Assembly (NCBI GenBank): GCA_023398575.1 | Contig: JAEWSC010000051.1 | Location: 43,578 to 107,577 of the forward strand | DNA length: 64,000 nt | From: Bacillota bacterium | GTDB taxonomy: Bacteria > Bacillota > Clostridia > Christensenellales > Aristaeellaceae | Direction of reading: 5' to 3' | Part shown: in pieces, positions 32,983-41,593 of the stretch | Numbering within the stretch: position 1 is the first letter of the stretch | Layout: each line of letters starts with the position of its first letter | Made by a program: the position numbers and the translations under genes | The notes under the pieces: model-generated | What the model was told of the DNA's origin: nothing | Seen by the model: the letters and a program-made list of their open reading frames with translations, nothing else | Database searches by the model: none

Positions 32983-34167
32983 ATGAGCAATTTTACAATA
33001 CCCAAGATTGGCAATGACTTATTTCATGACCTCACAAAACAAAAACAAAAAGCTAGGCGAAACTGGATCTTCTGTCTAGTGATGGGATTTTTATGCGTCC
33101 TGCTGTACTTTATACCAACACCTTACCCGGAAAAAGTCCCCACCAACGCCACGCGGGAGAAGGTGCGCATTCTTTCGGTGGACAACAGCCAACTAGCTCC
33201 CCTTGGCATCGTCTATTCCGGCACCCAGGAAGCCGAGATAGAGGTATTGTCAGGGCCATGCAAAGGCGACACGCTGACTGCAGTCAACCACTTGAATGCT
33301 TCGCTGGATAGGGATAAACTGTTTACACAAGGAGATATGGCGCTGTGCGTCATTCATACAGAAAATGGGCAGGCATCCTATGCTACGCTGATTGACCATT
33401 ACCGCATGGATACCCAGGGACTGCTGTTTCTTTTGTTTTTTATCTTCCTGGTTGTGTTCGGCGGTGTTTCCGGCATGGGCACCTTTATCTCCCTGGCGGC
33501 CAGCATACTTGTCATCTGGAAGATATTAATTCCGATGCTGCTAATGGGTTGGCCGCCTATTATCTCCGCGCTGCTTGTGGTGTTGCTGCTGTCCGCCGTC
33601 ATCATGTATTTGGTCGGCGGGCTGACGAAAATGGCTACCGCGGCGCTGCTGGGCTCATTGCTAGGCACCGGGCTTACCTGTCTGCTGGCGGTTACGTTCG
33701 GGAACGCTTTAAATCTTGATGGCGGCGACATTCCCTATGTTGTTCCGCTCCTCTCACAGGCCGGCCTTCGACTGAATATTCGAGACCTGTTCTTCAGCAT
33801 GGTTTTTCTTGGCAGCTCCGGCGCATTGATGGACCTGGCCATGGATATGTCCGCAGCCATCCATGAAGTGCAGCTGCACCATCCGCAGATTACCCGAGGC
33901 GAGTTGATCAGAAGCGGCCTGCGAGTTGGCCGCAGTGTGACCGGTACCATGACTACTACATTGATGCTGGCCTATTCAGGCAGCTATCTTTCCATGCTGA
34001 TGTATTTTGCCGGACAGGGCACCCCTATTGTGGATCTCATCAACTACAAATTTATTGCCACACAAATACTCAACACATTGGTGGGCGTGTTCGGTCTGGT
34101 AACGGTTGCCCCTTTCACTGCCCTAGTTGCAGGCTTTTTGTTTGTACGAACCAAAGACAGTATATAA
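32983..34167 (+). CDS. YibE/F-family membrane protein
   Basis: This 394-residue protein has an N-terminal span (about 29-46), an outside beta-rich domain (50-135, VRILSVDNSQLAPLGIVYSG...) and seven or so C-terminal spans. The latter include the YibE/F landmarks VFGGVSGMGTFISLAASI, LFFSMVFLGSSGALMDLAMDMSAA and RSVTGTMTTTLMLAYSGSYL. The family role is unsettled; members have been linked to export or metal handling. The ATG at 32983 has AAAGGAAGT upstream; a longer frame from 32914 overlaps the terminator and is rejected. It stands alone between the phosphatase terminator and the AraC gene. Confidence 0.85.
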   Translation: MSNFTIPKIGNDLFHDLTKQKQKARRNWIFCLVMGFLCVLLYFIPTPYPEKVPTNATREKVRILSVDNSQLAPLGIVYSGTQEAEIEVLSGPCKGDTLTAVNHLNASLDRDKLFTQGDMALCVIHTENGQASYATLIDHYRMDTQGLLFLLFFIFLVVFGGVSGMGTFISLAASILVIWKILIPMLLMGWPPIISALLVVLLLSAVIMYLVGGLTKMATAALLGSLLGTGLTCLLAVTFGNALNLDGGDIPYVVPLLSQAGLRLNIRDLFFSMVFLGSSGALMDLAMDMSAAIHEVQLHHPQITRGELIRSGLRVGRSVTGTMTTTLMLAYSGSYLSMLMYFAGQGTPIVDLINYKFIATQILNTLVGVFGLVTVAPFTALVAGFLFVRTKDSI

Positions 34168-34248
34168 CCATTTATCCGTTTCAGCACGCCCACCCTGTTT
34201 TAAGAGTGTTTTTTGCGCGCATACGGTGTGTGCACCTTATCCCAATGC

Positions 34249-34277
34249 TTGACAACAGGACCATACATGGATACAAT
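34249..34277 (+). promoter_or_regulatory. Consensus sigma-A promoter for the AraC-type regulator
   Basis: TTGACA (34249-34254), a 17-base spacer and TACAAT (34272-34277) form a near-perfect promoter 43 bases before the start codon. Confidence 0.75.
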
Positions 34278-34320
34278 GTTTAAAATGGTAAGGAATTAGC
34301 CATGTTTGGGGGATGAACAC

Positions 34321-35229
34321 ATGTCCTGCTATTTTTTTGGGGATGCAGAAAATCTGCCTCCCATAACGCTTTCTGTAGAAGGCATACACGAGCCCGATCC
34401 GCTGGCACAAAAAACAGGGCTATGGATCCATGCAGCCGGCAGCATTATGCTGGAGTCTGGCAAGTACCCGATTGCGCCCCGCAGCCAGTGGCGCTGGGTA
34501 GCCGCGGATAGCGGAAAGTTGGACTTGATAGGCAGCGACGGTTCCACGCTTACCTTTACAGAGGGTGAATGCTGTGCCATTCCGCCTATGGCAGAAAATG
34601 TAGTTCTGTCCTCCAGCGGCGAATCCCGCATTCTTTGGCTGGCGTTGGATGGCCCATTGGCACCCACCTTTTTGACCCGCATGGGCGTTTTGCTGCACAC
34701 CACCATCAAGCAGGGCACGCTGCCATCGCAATTGTACCTGACCCGTCAAATTGTGCAGGTGATTGTGCGGCATACAGGTACTGGCGATGCATCCTTCCAA
34801 CTACAGCAGTTGATGTGGGGCATGCTGGCTTCCCACTCCGGTCAGCCGGTAGCCATGGATGCCATGCTTTCCCACGAAATCGCCAAGGTGGTAGACGCCC
34901 TGCGTGCAAGCCAATACAGGGAAAATTTCTCCCTGGCAGACATGGCAGCCATTTCCCGCATGCCTATGGAAACCTTCCGTAAACGTTTTGTGGCAGAGGT
35001 TGGCATGCCGCCATTGGGGTATCTGCTATACTGCAAAATGGAGCGCGCCAAGGCCCTTTTACAGGACCACTATTCCGTTAAACAGGCTGGTGCCGAAGTT
35101 GGTATGCAGGACCCGTATCATTTCTCCAAACAGTTCAAAAATATCGTTGGGATGAGCCCCTCCGCCTATGTCAAGCATGCGCTGGCGGACAGAGATAGAA
35201 AAGAACGCAGCAAAGATACAAGGGAATGA
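34321..35229 (+). CDS. AraC-family transcriptional regulator
   Basis: This DNA-binding regulator has 302 residues. The N-terminal 150 residues are a cupin-like sensor (IHAAGSIMLESGKYPIAPRS...), and the C-terminal 100 hold the two AraC helix-turn-helix motifs: FSLADMAAISRMPMETFRKRF and VKQAGAEVGMQDPYHFSKQFKN followed by VGMSPSAYVKH. The sensor half has the look of sugar-responsive regulators. The ligand and targets are unknown, and no obvious target gene adjoins it. The ATG at 34321 has GGGGGATG upstream; a TTG five codons earlier is less likely. It is monocistronic, with a strong promoter before it and a terminator after it. Confidence 0.9.
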   Translation: MSCYFFGDAENLPPITLSVEGIHEPDPLAQKTGLWIHAAGSIMLESGKYPIAPRSQWRWVAADSGKLDLIGSDGSTLTFTEGECCAIPPMAENVVLSSSGESRILWLALDGPLAPTFLTRMGVLLHTTIKQGTLPSQLYLTRQIVQVIVRHTGTGDASFQLQQLMWGMLASHSGQPVAMDAMLSHEIAKVVDALRASQYRENFSLADMAAISRMPMETFRKRFVAEVGMPPLGYLLYCKMERAKALLQDHYSVKQAGAEVGMQDPYHFSKQFKNIVGMSPSAYVKHALADRDRKERSKDTRE

Positions 35230-35237
35230 TGTTTCAG

Positions 35238-35266
35238 AGCCCGGGGCGATTTCGCTCCGGGCTTTA
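35238..35266 (+). terminator. Terminator of the AraC-type gene
   Basis: AGCCCGG (35238-35244) and CCGGGCT (35257-35263) form the core of a stem extended by GGCGA/GCT, followed by TT. It also faces the convergent minus-strand gene ending at 35272. Confidence 0.75.
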
Positions 35267-35271
35267 TGCAT

Positions 35272-36648
35272 TTACATGGTTCGCTTCCAGTCATCCAAGG
35301 TGTGTACATCCTTCAAATCTACAGGAAACGCATTGACCACTTTACCTGTGTGAGCATCCAGTTCCACCTTGTAATTGGTCAAGCGAACATTTTCCCCGTA
35401 ATAGGCCATGGCCTCATTGTCATTTACCAGGATGGGCATATGAAAGAAAAACTTCCATAGGGGCTTGCCGGGATTGGTGATATCATAGAATACATCCGGT
35501 TTTCTTGAGAAAAAGGGGACTTCCTCCTCCTTGTGACCCAGGGGAGTTACAAGCGCTATTTGAGCCAGCTCCAACGCTTTTTCTTCGGGAATGGCCTTTA
35601 CGTCCGGCAAGCCGTAAGCAAAGGAGGAAAAAGCGACATCCATTATGTTATAGAAGTCCGGCTCCTTTGCATATCGCGCCAACACCTCCTGAGAAAATGT
35701 TTGGGTCCAAAGTGCTTTGGCCTCGAGGCTGACCCCTTGATTGCGAGCGCCGTGGGTCTGGCCAAATTCTCGCATTTTGAGCGTCATGGGATCGCTCAGC
35801 TTGTATTCGGCGTCCGCCTCATAGGCCCGTTTGTTTTCAAGAAGACTCTCCACCGATTCGTACAGCACCCCTGTATCCGGATGGATAAACACCCAGAAGC
35901 TTGAGAACAGCCGGTCTTTGGACAGCATGGCATCCGTCGCCCGAAGCTCCACATACCACCATGCTTGCTGATCGGTCGCAAATTCCGGAACCTGGAACGA
36001 GGTTATGACAGCGTAACCATCAAGCGCCTTTTCACCTACGCCGTATCCTTTGGCGATTTCCCTTCGCGCAATGGAAATGGCCTTTTCTTCATCCACCGAG
36101 CCTTCCGGCAAAACAAGCATGGTGCGACCCTGTCCCTGAATGCCCATATCCGCCATCAGTTGAGAATACCAGGCTTGATCTTCATGGGTCCATTGTTCAA
36201 AGGGGCCCCAGGCGGCCTGCATGATTTCCATGAAGCTGATTTCAGACACCGCCTGGCCGGTAAAGGCGCTGAGAATACCCTCGGCAATCTTCTGCGTCTC
36301 CTCATTGGTTAGTCCGCCGGACAGCAGCTTTTCCGCCTCCACAGTCTTTTCCATATACCCCTGTTCAATCACCGCGGCTGCCAATGCCACCTTCTTATCC
36401 ACAGGCCAGCTTTCAAAGTATCCGCTTTCCTTCTCGGCAGCTATAATTTCCCTTGCCGTATTCTGCCAGGATGTAAGCGCTATTGCCACCCCAGCCGCCA
36501 GAATAAGGACCAGCACCATGACCAGCACAAACGAAACCTTTTTTCGCACAACCTTTTCCTCCTTTACGCCGCGTGCCACGGCCATCATTGCCCTGTAGCA
36601 ATCGTCAGGAATCGGGCCAAACGCATTCTTCAGCTCATTGCATTTCAT
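35272..36648 (-). CDS. Membrane-anchored partner of an ECF sigma factor, unknown exterior domain
   Basis: The protein has 458 residues: a short cytoplasmic N-terminus (KCNELKNAFGPIPDDCYRAM), one membrane span at about 37-59 and a large outside part with repeated PepSY-like stretches. One such stretch is DEEKAISIARREIAKGYGV; the others sit around 330 and 400. The N-terminal segment is the part expected to hold the sigma factor, but no canonical zinc anti-sigma motif is present, so the anti-sigma role is inferred from context. Its start overlaps the end of the sigma-factor gene by 14 bases and uses the GGGAGG within it, which means coupled translation. Confidence 0.7.
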   Translation of the reverse strand: MKCNELKNAFGPIPDDCYRAMMAVARGVKEEKVVRKKVSFVLVMVLVLILAAGVAIALTSWQNTAREIIAAEKESGYFESWPVDKKVALAAAVIEQGYMEKTVEAEKLLSGGLTNEETQKIAEGILSAFTGQAVSEISFMEIMQAAWGPFEQWTHEDQAWYSQLMADMGIQGQGRTMLVLPEGSVDEEKAISIARREIAKGYGVGEKALDGYAVITSFQVPEFATDQQAWWYVELRATDAMLSKDRLFSSFWVFIHPDTGVLYESVESLLENKRAYEADAEYKLSDPMTLKMREFGQTHGARNQGVSLEAKALWTQTFSQEVLARYAKEPDFYNIMDVAFSSFAYGLPDVKAIPEEKALELAQIALVTPLGHKEEEVPFFSRKPDVFYDITNPGKPLWKFFFHMPILVNDNEAMAYYGENVRLTNYKVELDAHTGKVVNAFPVDLKDVHTLDDWKRTM

Positions 36649-37126
36649 GAAGCCACACCTCCCTTTCCCCTTCCATGACCGCACGCAGTGCATCACGCCC
36701 ATGGCTCAGCCTGCTGCGAACCGTACTTTGCGTAAGGTGAAGCAGCTTTGCAACCTGCTCATAGGAATACCCCTCCAGATAGTGCAGCATAAGCGGCAAG
36801 CGCCATCTCTCCGGCAAGCCCTCCAATATCAACTGCAACTCTGGATCGCTAGCCCGGGAGGGCACGGATGCCTCCATTTCCGCTTTGAGCAGATACTTTC
36901 GCTTTTTCCGCAGCAACGTATGGCACTCGTTAATCAGGATGCGTGTAATCCATGTGCCAAACATGGAGATATCACGCAGCTTGTGCCTGCTCTCCCATGA
37001 TTTTAGTATCGCTTCCTGCAAGGCGTCCTTGCAGTCCTCATCATTACGCAGGATTGTGCGGGCGATGCGGTAGAGCATGTCGCTCTTTTGATCCACCAAC
37101 GCCACAAAACCCTCTTTGTTGATCAT
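36635..37126 (-). CDS. ECF-type RNA polymerase sigma factor
   Basis: This 163-residue sigma-70-family factor of the extracytoplasmic-function type directs RNA polymerase to a small set of promoters. Region 2 is LYRIARTILRNDEDCKDALQE and SWESRHKLRDISMFGTWITR. Region 4 is LPLMLHYLEGYSYEQVAKLL with HLTQSTVRSRLSHGRDAL. The ATG at 37126 is six bases from GAGGTG; the GTG three codons earlier is too close to it. It is co-transcribed with its membrane partner. Promoter specificity cannot be read from sequence, and autoregulation is usual for the class. No other target is evident. Confidence 0.92.
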   Translation of the reverse strand: MINKEGFVALVDQKSDMLYRIARTILRNDEDCKDALQEAILKSWESRHKLRDISMFGTWITRILINECHTLLRKKRKYLLKAEMEASVPSRASDPELQLILEGLPERWRLPLMLHYLEGYSYEQVAKLLHLTQSTVRSRLSHGRDALRAVMEGEREVWLHEMQ

Positions 37127-37226
37127 GCATTTCACCTCATATCCGCCTGGCTGTAACGCGCTACATGGATTAGACGTGACAAAAGCTGGAATCCTCCCTA
37201 AGGATAAAAGATTTATATAAAAAGGA

Positions 37227-37269
37227 TGCCCTGCCGCAAAAGTGTGTTACCACTTTGCACAGCAGGGCA
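37227..37269. terminator. Hairpin between the sigma factor gene and the glycosyltransferase gene
   Basis: TGCCCTGC (37227-37234) and GCAGGGCA (37262-37269) frame an inner pair CAAAAGT/ACTTTGC. It lies in the 200-base gap upstream of the sigma gene and about 60 bases beyond the glycosyltransferase stop, so it more likely ends the transcript that reaches it from the glycosyltransferase side. Confidence 0.45.
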
Positions 37270-37327
37270 CCAAATGTCGGACCAGCCGGCATCATGCATA
37301 CTTTGAACAGGGTCTTACGATAGTAAA

Positions 37328-38752
37328 TTACTTTGCCCCTGCCTTTACAACAGGCACATCATCCTCTTCGGTATCCACACTGGATAAAAGCTTGGCACGA
37401 GCAGTAATGCGCTCCTTGCCCTTTTCCAACCGCTTGATCTTGTGCTCTGTCTTCACCCACTGGCTCTGCCGGCGGTAACGGAACAAGCCAACGATTTGGG
37501 AACAGGTGGCCAATATGATATTCACCACAAAGCTAATGGCCATCAACGGTATCGTCCGAATACGCATGGAAATCTTATTGTCCATCCAATCCGCAGAATA
37601 AAACAGCAGAAAGAAGCTGTAGAACAAAAGCCCAAGTGAAATCGTGGTTGATACCCAGCCATCTGCCGGTGCGCTAGATACAGCCTCCACCGAGGCCGCT
37701 GCCTGCACTGCCGCTGCAGCCACCTGCCGTCCAGCTTCGGTGATCATATCCATAACCCTAAACACCAACGAAACAAACAGTTGAAACACTACCACCACAT
37801 TGGCTGTGAGGCTGTACATATACGTCAGGATGGACACGGCTTCCTTGCTTGTGATACGCTTTTGCCGAAGCGCTTTGAACACCTTGGTGGTGTTGCGAAG
37901 CGTAACAAACCAATGTCCCTGTGCCCAGCGTGTGCGCTGCTTGTAGCTGGCCCATATGCTGGTTGGCTTCTCATCATATACGCGTACATTGTGATTCCAC
38001 AAAATGCGCTTTCCCTCAAGCGTAGCCTCCACCTGAATCTCAAAATCTTCCGTCAGCGACATGGTGGTCCAACCGCCGCGGCCGTACAAGTATTTTGTAT
38101 CCACCGCGAAGCCTGTTCCGCCAATGGTGCAGTTTAGCCCCAAGCGGGATTTAGCCAACTGGAAGAAGCGGTTGGTAATGGTGTAGCTGGTGTAATAAAA
38201 CCAGGCCACCAGCCCTTTTTTGTTTTTAGCGCCAAGGTAGCACTGTATGAATTCAGGTTCATTCTCGCTGATGTACTGGCTGTTGACCTCCAGAAACATA
38301 TTGGGGTCAATCAGGTTATCCGCGTCAAAAATCATCAGCATATCATACTTATCCTGATAGCCATCCAAAATGTTCAAGGCCTGGTTCAGCGCAATAGGCT
38401 TGCCGGTGGGCGAGTTGGGTGACGCCTTTTTCAACGCAATCACATTGGCGCCCATTTGGCGGGCCACATCTTCCGTCCGGTCAGTACAATTATCGGCAAT
38501 GATATAAAAGTCGTACAATTCCTTGGGATATTCCATATGCATCAAGTTTTCGATGATATCGGGAATAACCGTTTCTTCATTATGGGCCGGCACCAGCACC
38601 AGAAACCTTTTCTGCGCCGGGTGGTCCTGATAATCCTTTTTGCAACGTTTGAAACCAAAAATACTTAAGAGAAGCTGATATAACATTAGTAGAGAAACTG
38701 CGATCCCCAAAAATGAGGAGATAAAACCCAGAATCATACGTACCGTCTGCAC
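37328..38752 (-). CDS. Membrane glycosyltransferase, family 2
   Basis: This 474-residue protein has one N-terminal span (7-32), a GT-A catalytic domain and three or four C-terminal spans (about 308-330, 362-385 and 398-420). Catalytic signatures are VPAHNEETVIPDII, FDADNLIDPN (DxD), SLTEDFEIQ (TED) and KQRTRWAQGHW (QxxRW). These make it a processive-type family 2 enzyme, as in synthases of cellulose, hyaluronan or poly-GlcNAc. The product is unknown. The start is GTG at 38752 with GGGAGGG six bases upstream. The C-terminus is basic then acidic. It stands 115 bp downstream of the nucleoside kinase gene. Confidence 0.9.
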   Translation of the reverse strand: MQTVRMILGFISSFLGIAVSLLMLYQLLLSIFGFKRCKKDYQDHPAQKRFLVLVPAHNEETVIPDIIENLMHMEYPKELYDFYIIADNCTDRTEDVARQMGANVIALKKASPNSPTGKPIALNQALNILDGYQDKYDMLMIFDADNLIDPNMFLEVNSQYISENEPEFIQCYLGAKNKKGLVAWFYYTSYTITNRFFQLAKSRLGLNCTIGGTGFAVDTKYLYGRGGWTTMSLTEDFEIQVEATLEGKRILWNHNVRVYDEKPTSIWASYKQRTRWAQGHWFVTLRNTTKVFKALRQKRITSKEAVSILTYMYSLTANVVVVFQLFVSLVFRVMDMITEAGRQVAAAAVQAAASVEAVSSAPADGWVSTTISLGLLFYSFFLLFYSADWMDNKISMRIRTIPLMAISFVVNIILATCSQIVGLFRYRRQSQWVKTEHKIKRLEKGKERITARAKLLSSVDTEEDDVPVVKAGAK

Positions 38753-38867
38753 AGTATACCCTCCCCGGCGTCAAGGCGTCTGTTTTGCGCCTTGGCCTGC
38801 TTATGCAGCAAAGAAAGACGAACGCACCGTATTAAACAATATCCGGCTGCCGTTTGTCAAGTGTTTC

Positions 38868-40523
38868 TTAGGAATGACCGACATAGAAGGTGCATCCGCC
38901 GACAAATTCGCGCAATATAGACAGCGGTGGAACCTCATCCATAGAGTCTTCAGGCATAGGCACCAGATAATGCAATGTTTTTAAAAGCCGCCTGGATAAT
39001 AAGTAATTGCGGTTATCCGGTTCAATCGCCCTAAGCAAGTCATAGGCCAAGGCCTTTAAAACCGGCAATTCATAGTGCAACGCGGTGTTGAACATGGCGT
39101 CCGCTTCTTCCTGATAAGGGAAAATCCACCTGTCTTCTCCCCTGCGAACGCTTTCCCACATGGATAGTGTAGCGTCAGGGGTAGTCCCCCTGAACTGATA
39201 GTCCCGTACGATCCGCCGCAGCAGTCTAACATCCGTCGTTCGGATTCTGTTGTGGTGATCAAGGTTGATGCAGGTAAGCGCGCTGACATAGATGCGGAAG
39301 ATCATATCCTTGGGCAGATGCCCTGTCAAAAGGGGATTCAAGCCATGAATGCCCTCTACCAAAATGGGCTGATCCTGCGCAACACAAAGCGGCTCCCGTG
39401 TTTCTTCCCGCCGGCCGGTCTTGAAATTGAAGTGAGGCATCTGCGCGGTCTGCCCACTGAGCAAAAGCTGCAGGCACTGCTCAAACAACGGAATATCAAT
39501 GGTGTGTATGGACTCCAAGTCCACCGTCCCGTCTGGTTCCTGTGGGATATCTACCCGGTTTAGATAAAAATCGTCCAGGGATAAAAGCACCGGCTTCAAC
39601 CCTAAAACCTGCAGATGGATTTTCAACCTGTTGGCAAAGGTCGTTTTTCCGCTGGATGAAGGTCCTGAAATCAGCACAAGCCGGGCCTTCTTGCTGCGGA
39701 TATTATCCGCGATACCGGCAATGGATTTGTCATGCAAAGCCTCGTTGATGCGTATGAATTCCCTAAAGTGGCCGCTTGTTATCATACCGTTGATATCGGC
39801 AATGTTCGTGGATTCCAAAATCTCACACCAGCGCTGCGACTGGGCAAAAATGCGCAGGTGCTTAGGCCGTTGCACATACTTTGCCGGCACTTGTGGGTCT
39901 TCCGGACCAGGCATTTGTATCACCAGGCCCGGTGCGTGCACCCGCAGCGAAAAGGCGGGCACCCAAGCAGTAGAAGGCAGCATGGCCCCATAAAAATACT
40001 CCCACATGCCGCCGCAGCGGTAGACAGGAAAATCGTAATTAGGCCGGTAGGAAAGCAGTTGAACCTTGTCCGTCTGGCCTTCCTTTTGAAAGTATTCGAC
40101 AGCTTGATCCCGGCTCCACAATTCTTTTTCAAAAGGCAAATCGCTCTTTACAATCTGCCGCATTTCATTTTCTAGCCGGGTGACTTGGGTTTTTGTCAGG
40201 GTCATGCCGAGAATCTTTAAGAAAACGCCGTACCCAATGCTGTTGTTTATGCGCACCTGCCTGCCTGGAAACAGCCGCCTTGCAGCCAGCAAAAACACGA
40301 ACCGAAGCGACCGTTCATAAATACGCCGGCCCTCTTCATGCATAAAGGTGACAGATGTGAGCGACATGCCTTCGCGCAGGGGCTGGTTCAGTTCCAGTAC
40401 AAGTCCACCCCACATCAGCGCCAGTATTTTTTCAGCCCTCTCAGGCCATAGCTGGTTTACTACCTGCGATGCTTTCGTATTCTCAGCGAACGTGCCTTCA
40501 CGCCCGTCCAGAATGATTCGCAT
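38868..40523 (-). CDS. TGS-domain nucleoside (uridine-type) kinase
   Basis: This two-part cytoplasmic protein has 551 residues. The first 65 residues form a TGS-like domain (RIILDGREGTFAENTKAS), followed by a region related to the second additional domain of threonyl-tRNA synthetase. The last 270 residues are a PRK/uridine kinase domain with P-loop LISGPSSSGKTTFANRL (about 285-301) and LLSLDDFYLNRVDIP. This fusion is widespread in Clostridia and is annotated as nucleoside kinase; the true substrate is unclear. The start at 40523 follows GAAAGGGA; earlier ATGs in frame lack a site. Confidence 0.88.
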   Translation of the reverse strand: MRIILDGREGTFAENTKASQVVNQLWPERAEKILALMWGGLVLELNQPLREGMSLTSVTFMHEEGRRIYERSLRFVFLLAARRLFPGRQVRINNSIGYGVFLKILGMTLTKTQVTRLENEMRQIVKSDLPFEKELWSRDQAVEYFQKEGQTDKVQLLSYRPNYDFPVYRCGGMWEYFYGAMLPSTAWVPAFSLRVHAPGLVIQMPGPEDPQVPAKYVQRPKHLRIFAQSQRWCEILESTNIADINGMITSGHFREFIRINEALHDKSIAGIADNIRSKKARLVLISGPSSSGKTTFANRLKIHLQVLGLKPVLLSLDDFYLNRVDIPQEPDGTVDLESIHTIDIPLFEQCLQLLLSGQTAQMPHFNFKTGRREETREPLCVAQDQPILVEGIHGLNPLLTGHLPKDMIFRIYVSALTCINLDHHNRIRTTDVRLLRRIVRDYQFRGTTPDATLSMWESVRRGEDRWIFPYQEEADAMFNTALHYELPVLKALAYDLLRAIEPDNRNYLLSRRLLKTLHYLVPMPEDSMDEVPPLSILREFVGGCTFYVGHS

Positions 40524-40584
40524 TGAGAATTCCCTTTCCACCGCCATAAGGGCGGCCGCCAACCTTCCACTGGAAAGATTATGT

Positions 40585-41565
40585 TCAGTCATCAAAAGGC
40601 ATGCTGGAACGAATCGCCCGCCTTAACAAAAGGTCAGGGTCCATCTCCATTTGCTTTGCCTCTAATTGCAATTGCTTGGTATGCACGTATGCCTTGTTTT
40701 GCTTGGTAGCCAATGACACCACAGACACCATGCTCACCTGTCCATCCTCCTGCAAAGCAAAACGAAGCCGAGCAAACAGGCTGCCGTGGTCTTTGCAATT
40801 TGCAATAGCGACATATTTGTCCGCTGCCTGCGGCACGTATGATGCCTCCAGTACAGCCTTCTGGCCGCACATCGGGCATTTGGGCTGTCTTACCATATCC
40901 GCATTCAACGCGGCCCGGACTGAATCGTATGCTGCTGCGGGCGCTTTCAATCGGCGGCTGCGTTCCACATGCAAAAGCTTTCTGGGCTGCTGCGCGTAAC
41001 GTACAACAGCATCCGGCTCTGGCAAGCGGCTGAAAACAAGAGCCGTGTAGTAAGCGTCATGCAACGCATTATGAAAGCACCGGTCCTCCTGCGCTTCAAT
41101 CTGAAGATACTCCATAGCGGCCTTTAGTCCCTTGCGGTCCTTGCCCATGCCGAAGGCATCGCTGAATAGCCGCTGAATGTCGCACAACGGCGGAAACTGC
41201 AAGGCACACTGGTGAAAATCCATGTTCTGCTTGAGTACCGAAACATCATCACAGCCCCAGGTCAACAGCAGGTAATCCTCACCGCACCAGTTTGAAAACT
41301 GCTCCAACGCCTCCGGAAAAGTAGGGGCGCTGTCCAGCATTTCGTCATCTAGCTGCGTCATCTTTTTGATTCGCGGATGAATCTTTACATAATGGACCGG
41401 CCGGATTGGCAGAGACAGTGTATCCACGATCTGCATATCCTGATCCAGCTTTACCGCACCTATTTGTATCATTTCAAACATCAGCTGGTCGCCCACAGCT
41501 TTGAAAACCCTGCTCTGGTAGGACATGGGCTGGTTCCATTCCAGATCGATCACAATATACTGCAT
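40585..41565 (-). CDS. DnaQ-type 3'-5' exonuclease family protein with zinc-binding tail
   Basis: The protein has 326 residues. The first 190 form a DEDDh exonuclease domain: YIVIDLEWNQP (DxE), the middle acidic motif in LTWGCDDVSVLKQN, and HNALHDAYYTALVF with the catalytic His and Asp. A cysteine pair (CPMCGQKAV) with a later Cys/His (NCKDHG) suggests a zinc site in the C-terminal half, which is otherwise unknown. Such proteins trim RNA or DNA 3' ends. The start at 41565 (MQYIVIDLEW) is where family members begin; the long upstream extension in frame overlaps the flavoprotein gene and is rejected. It is probably in the same transcript as its upstream neighbour (28 bp gap). Confidence 0.87.
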   Translation of the reverse strand: MQYIVIDLEWNQPMSYQSRVFKAVGDQLMFEMIQIGAVKLDQDMQIVDTLSLPIRPVHYVKIHPRIKKMTQLDDEMLDSAPTFPEALEQFSNWCGEDYLLLTWGCDDVSVLKQNMDFHQCALQFPPLCDIQRLFSDAFGMGKDRKGLKAAMEYLQIEAQEDRCFHNALHDAYYTALVFSRLPEPDAVVRYAQQPRKLLHVERSRRLKAPAAAYDSVRAALNADMVRQPKCPMCGQKAVLEASYVPQAADKYVAIANCKDHGSLFARLRFALQEDGQVSMVSVVSLATKQNKAYVHTKQLQLEAKQMEMDPDLLLRRAIRSSMPFDD

Positions 41566-41593
41566 CAGCTTATAACAACACCCTCGATTGGTT

